Positions 38,044 to 64,000 of a stretch of DNA of 64,000 nucleotides are shown in pieces (within the stretch, counting starts at the first letter, position 1; every line of letters begins with the position of its first letter). The notes below the pieces were generated by a model. The model was not told where the DNA came from. It did not search any database and saw nothing but the letters and a program-made list of their open reading frames with translations. This stretch comes from Gonocerus acuteangulatus (lineage: Eukaryota > Arthropoda > Insecta > Hemiptera > Coreidae), in the NCBI GenBank assembly GCA_946811695.1, contig OX328125.1:101728533-101792532 (forward strand). The letters run 5' to 3'. Made by a program: the position numbers and the translations under genes.

Positions 38044-39081
38044 CTACCTCACTCTATATCGAATAAGGACGGTCGCTTCTTTTCTTTTGTTGTATTTAGT
38101 TCTATAAGTTTGTATTTTTGTATAAATCGGTATTGGTTATATTTTAAAAAGAGCAAATTCTTAGTAGACTTCTTTGAGACTTCTCGGAAGAAGATAAATC
38201 GCAGCCCAGTCCTTCCTCAGCTCCAGGAAGTAATATTGACGAGCATTCTAGGATTTCGACGAAGACGATAGGCTTTTTCCGAAGCGTTAACAATGTAATT
38301 TGCTGAGGACGCACCACAGTTTCCAAGGGTTATAAGTTTTCTATCAGTAGTACAAAGGTGTTACATGGAAAGGTCTCTGCACTAATTAAAGAATATATAT
38401 ATTTTACTAATACGAGAACACAAATCTAAAAAAAATACAAGACAATTGTCTAGCGCCCGTGGAAGGGAGCTAACTAGTATCCGTCAGGAGGGACAGGCAG
38501 ATATCGGGAGGGTCCCGTCACCAGTTACCCTCTGTCATACCACTCCCGCCGTCTCTATAGGGTAATGAGCAGGCATCATCTTTGTTTTCTTGCTAAAAAA
38601 ACTCACTTTACAGACATTGAGAAAGATTGATTAGGACTAACCAAATTTGACCAATTAATGAGAAAGATGTCTACAGAAGCAAAATCGACTGTGTGTTTTC
38701 TTGTACCACATTCCAAAATAAAATGAGCCCTTATGAGGTGTTATTTTTGAATTTGTCCTACAAAACAAGCTTAATACTATTTCGTGCTTGTGGGTAAATA
38801 TAGATATTTTCTTTTATATCAAGTTCTAACATTTCTATAGATCTAGTTGGAGTGACTTCAAAATGAAAAAAAAAAAAAAAAAAAAAAAAATTGTTCCTTT
38901 CTGTTGAAAGGAATGTTTTTACAGGTATATTATGAGTTAGAGGTGCTGACAATTACTGAATTGAAACATAAAATCTACTACATTTTTTAAATAGTCTGAC
39001 TTTCAGGAGGTGCGCAATTTTAGCATTTGTCTGTACAATGCTTATATATGTTTTGTTTTGGGAAGCTTAGAATAGAACTCT

Positions 39082-39249
39082 AAAGGCCAATTCACGCTAG
39101 ACCGGGTCGGGCCCCGGCCGACACACGGTGAAACAATCACACCAGTATTTTCAATAGACTCGTTCACGCTACACCGGGCCGAGTCCGAATTTTATGCGTG
39201 TGTGATTGCCTCAACATGTACCGGCCCGGTCTAGCGTGAACTGGCCTTT
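39082..39249. mobile_element. Small TIR MITE, about 168 bp
   Basis: Ends are AAAGGCCAATTCACGCTAGA and TCTAGCGTGAACTGGCCTTT, near-perfect inverted repeats of about 25 bp, with GC-rich CCGGGCC motifs inside. No ORF. Confidence 0.75.
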
Positions 39250-40924
39250 ATTCTTTCAAACAACCTTTCTTTTCAAGTGAGGTTTCTATTATTGATATCT
39301 ATATACAAAACTAGTTTTTATGACAAAATATTCCTTTTGAAATACTTCCTCTGCTCCAAACATGAATAAAAAGTTGTATAGTAATGATTGTTTTTTTTCA
39401 AATAAGTGCTCAATGAATAGTTTATCAGTTTCTACAATTCAATGAACCAAATATTTGGAATACACAGTACCTGGGGAAAACTGAGACGGCAGGGATGGGA
39501 GCTGCGCGGAGCCATCTAAGCTTTGGCTGCCGAGCCTGTGAGGATGTGCTCGGTCGGACCAGGTTGGTTTCAGAGTCTCAACAGTGCAGACGAGCCGCTC
39601 CACAACGGAAATGATTGTGAAAAATGTGTAGAATTTACAACTCATTCTGTCATTTCAGAGTTCCACCAAAGTCTATTTTTGTTTTCCCTTTTCATAAAAA
39701 CTTTGGATGATATCACCTTCAAAATGGTTTCATTTGATTCTCCACGTCAAAATTTCTTAAAAGTGCTACGATTTTTTTTTGTGTGTGAATATCGTCACAC
39801 ACAGAAAAATAGTATTCCATTAGGTGAAGTCTCCTGATTAACCCATTCATTGCGACGCCCAAGAATAATCGCCGGAGAAAGATATTTCTTAGAGATGACG
39901 CCCGAGTATTCTCGCCACAGCTGTATCTCTTGATTGCGAGCCCTCTTTAGCATTGAGCATGTACCCTAAACCGGTAACTGGTACCATTAACTGTTAACCC
40001 TTAACTGGTAAAATACAAATTTTGAACGTTATAAGTAACATGCGTCTGTGAGACGTGTGCATGGTAAAAATAATGAAGGAGTAGCTTACTATAATAATTT
40101 TTAAAACAATTTTTTCATTGCTACATTTAAAAATAATGTCTAAAAACAATCAGTTGTTTTGGAATGAGAAGAGAAATATAGGGAAGAAAAGTAAGTAAAT
40201 TTTGTTTTAAATGGTTATTGTAGGTTTGCTATATACCTCAATTGTAGTAAACAAATTGTTTCAAGTAATACACGTCGTTGTTCACGTAAGATAAACATGA
40301 AAATGATGATTAGTAATAAGCGCCAAGTAAAAAAAAAAAACGGCCGCTCTAGGGGGAGTTTGGTCTGCCTGTGGAGGTAATAGGCAGCGGGCGCTCTCCG
40401 CCTTCAGTGAAATTAAACAAGCGAGAAGCTTGCCCAGGTGGCATCGAAAAGGTTAAGGAACAATACGATTTAATAAACAAAGGATTATTGTCATATTCAA
40501 AACCTGAACTATATTTGAAGCTTGTAGGGGCGCAAATTGACATTTCTCATCAGCACTTTCGGATTGTGACATTGGATCAAGATCATTTGCGGGTTTTTCT
40601 TTCTATAAGAAAGGAGGCCACATGCTAAAAAGTCAGGGAAACAGGAAATGTTGTGGCTGCTTCAATTTCTATTTTTAAATTGAATGTCTCAAAAAACTTA
40701 CCAAGGCCCTTATACACCGTTTTGATTCTTTAATTGTCAAATAATGAAATGCGAAAATAAAGAAAAGAGTTTAAATATTTGAAATGTTTATTAACATATG
40801 TAGTACGTATAACGTTTATATATTAATGCAAAACTAATATATTTATATACACATAATGCACTTGTCTGCCACTAGGGCAATCACATAGATTATCGTTGGT
40901 AAAGGCTTATAAAAATAGTTTCCT
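39250..40924. other. 3' flank of COG2
   Basis: No gene recognised. A minus-strand AATAAA (plus TTTATT, 40787-40792), about 130 bases past the COG2 stop, is a plausible polyadenylation signal. TTAACCCATTCATTGCGACG at 39838 resembles a lone piggyBac-like end. Confidence 0.35.
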
Positions 40925-62774
<21,850 letters not shown>

Positions 62775-62924
62775 CTGCAACAAATTTACAAATAATTAAT
62801 CATAAAAACTGTTGAGGATGGTTAAAATTAAGAGCTTCAGTTAAAGAATATTTTTGGTACTTATGTAATAGCTCCACCACATCTAGGTGAGAGATGTAGG
62901 TTATCAGCAAGGCTCATAACTCAT

Positions 62925-63245
62925 TAGAATTTTGGGCAATATGGCCGTTCTGCTTGATACCACCGAGAAACCAGTGATCTGTATTATCAATAAGTTGGAT
63001 TTACTGGAGTTTCGATAAAACCTTGAGCGAGCGGAAACCATAGCAGTTATGTCATCAAACATAAATGCTATGCGTTTCCCCTCGCTATGCTCGCACAAGG
63101 TTATATCGAAACTCTAGTCAATCAAACTCGTTGATAATATACATGAATGCGGCGCTAATGGCCACGATTTGTCGATGCGCCGTAAAACAAAGAAAAAAAA
63201 AATATACATGAATGGTCTTTCCGTGGCCATATTGGCAAAAATTCA
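62925..63245. mobile_element. Fold-back MITE near the right end
   Basis: Inverted arms of roughly 110-120 bp share GAATTTT..CAATATGGCC at the outside and GAGTTTCGATA..ACCTTG.GCGAGC inside, with several mismatches. The right arm is interrupted by a tail-only SINE at 63150-63200. Non-coding. Confidence 0.6.
63150..63200 (+). repeat. Tail-only SINE insertion, 14-bp target duplication
   Basis: Only the hairpin tail (CGGCGCTAATGG ... GATGCGCCG) and an A-rich end are present, between two copies of AATATACATGAATG (63136-63149 and 63201-63214). Confidence 0.85.
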
Positions 63246-63365
63246 ATTGACTTCTGCGCCTGTGCTGATGATCCAGATCTGTGACCTAGATGTGGTGGAA
63301 CTAATACCTAAGTGGAACCTTTCTTCTGGAAAGTTGTGTATGGATTTTGTGAGGTACTACACTAC

Positions 63366-63607
63366 TTATTTATTTATTTAACATCCATTATTATTAACTA
63401 AGAATTTTAGGACGGGTTTTCTATAGGTTACTACCCTTTTCTAGCCAGGATAGGACTGAATGTTTGGGCTGAGTGAGCGTTTAGCAATAACGCCTTTTCT
63501 TTTTTCTAAAGAAAAGCCACCACCTCATAGTGGGAATCGAACGCACAACCATTGGCACGGAGTGTTAAGTGCTTACGCCTTAACACTCATGACTACCGGG
63601 CCTCCCC
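63366..63607 (-). repeat. tRNA-Leu/Ser-type SINE, near full length
   Basis: On the minus strand: a head GGCCCGGTAGTCATGAGTGT, a variable-arm region TTAAGGCGTAAGCACTTAAC, the B box GCGTTCGATTCCCAC, a core AAAAGGGTAGTAACCTATAGA and a tail TAAAATTCTTAGTTAATAATA ending in AAATAAATAA. It is the best reference copy of the family in the window. Confidence 0.8.
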
Positions 63608-63830
63608 TACACTGCTTAATAAATACACAAAAAAATCACATTTTTGTTTATTGATCTTAAAGAGTAATAAAAATGTCTAAATGTACAGAGAGAACAACCG
63701 ATGTTATGAATGGATGTTTCCCGTCCCTATGTCAGAATTATCTCAAAAGGTCAATGTCATAAGCAAGTTTTACTTCCTATAGAAAGAAAGCTAAAACGCT
63801 AAAAGTTTTAATTCGAATGATTATTTTTTG

Positions 63831-64000
63831 GGTAAAACTGAAGGAGAGTGTCCTCAGAACCGATTTTTTTCAAATTTTGCACTATTACGTATTTTGATGG
63901 ACTAAACACGAATCCCTTAAAAAAAAAAGTTGCTCTCAACTAGGAAGGAAGTTATTAAGCATTAAAGTTCACTGTTATGGAGGTTATAAAAGTTGGCGTA
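63831..64000. mobile_element. Fold-back element, left arm only (cut by window end)
   Basis: GGTAAAACTGAAGGAG, then GACTAAACACGAAT and ACTAGGAAGGAAGTTATTAA correspond to the left arm of 18840-19940. The right arm would lie beyond 64000. Confidence 0.6.

Overview
The window is AT-rich, intron-bearing, repeat-packed nuclear DNA from an animal, and the 7tm_6 odorant receptor exon at the left end points to a winged insect. I cannot name the order. Five host genes are recognisable: the N-terminal exon of an odorant receptor (1324-2186, minus); an intronless M17 leucyl aminopeptidase with an altered active-site motif (13596-15203, minus); a two-exon C9orf85/DUF2039 homologue (17247-18181, minus); a complete seven-exon DNAJC17 (21184-32035, plus); and the last eight exons of COG2, the Golgi tether subunit (40925-62774, minus, N-terminus beyond the right edge). 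These are unlinked housekeeping or sensory genes with no operon-like logic; all intron/exon phases I derived close correctly.

Most of the rest is mobile DNA. 0-13 kb: a piggyBac-like TTAA element, the receptor exon, rolling-circle (Helentron/HINE-type) copies, a decayed non-LTR RNase H fragment, tRNA SINEs, then a nested structure at 7.6-13.0 kb (TIR MITE > hAT-like MITE > HINE-2 > HINE-1 pieces and a tandem array). 13-21 kb: aminopeptidase, C9orf85, and a fold-back element with an 8-bp target duplication carrying a 5S-rRNA-derived SINE. 21-32 kb: DNAJC17, whose introns hold a fold-back MITE, a second piggyBac-like MITE, HINE pieces and a tail-only SINE insertion. 32-41 kb: mostly non-coding, with a 298-bp direct repeat separated by 1.2 kb, a TTAA-flanked tandem repeat and a small TIR MITE. 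41-64 kb: COG2, swollen by a pogo/Tigger element (itself holding a tRNA SINE), two MITEs, a perfect 354-bp-arm palindrome, a Ty3/gypsy element with identical LTRs but broken ORFs, a HINE-2 with a 142-144-bp minisatellite, a second 5S SINE and a hammerhead-ribozyme-like motif.

The most interesting signals are: (1) a set of SINEs with different RNA heads (5S rRNA and at least two tRNA types) sharing swappable modules, including a 3' hairpin tail with a compensatory base change and tail-only insertions with their own target duplications; (2) two families of hairpin-ended rolling-circle elements with asymmetric inverted repeats, one tandemly amplified; (3) the 741-bp palindrome in a COG2 intron; (4) the gypsy copy with identical LTRs whose in-frame stops all look like C-to-T changes; (5) a probable sperm-type aminopeptidase paralogue.
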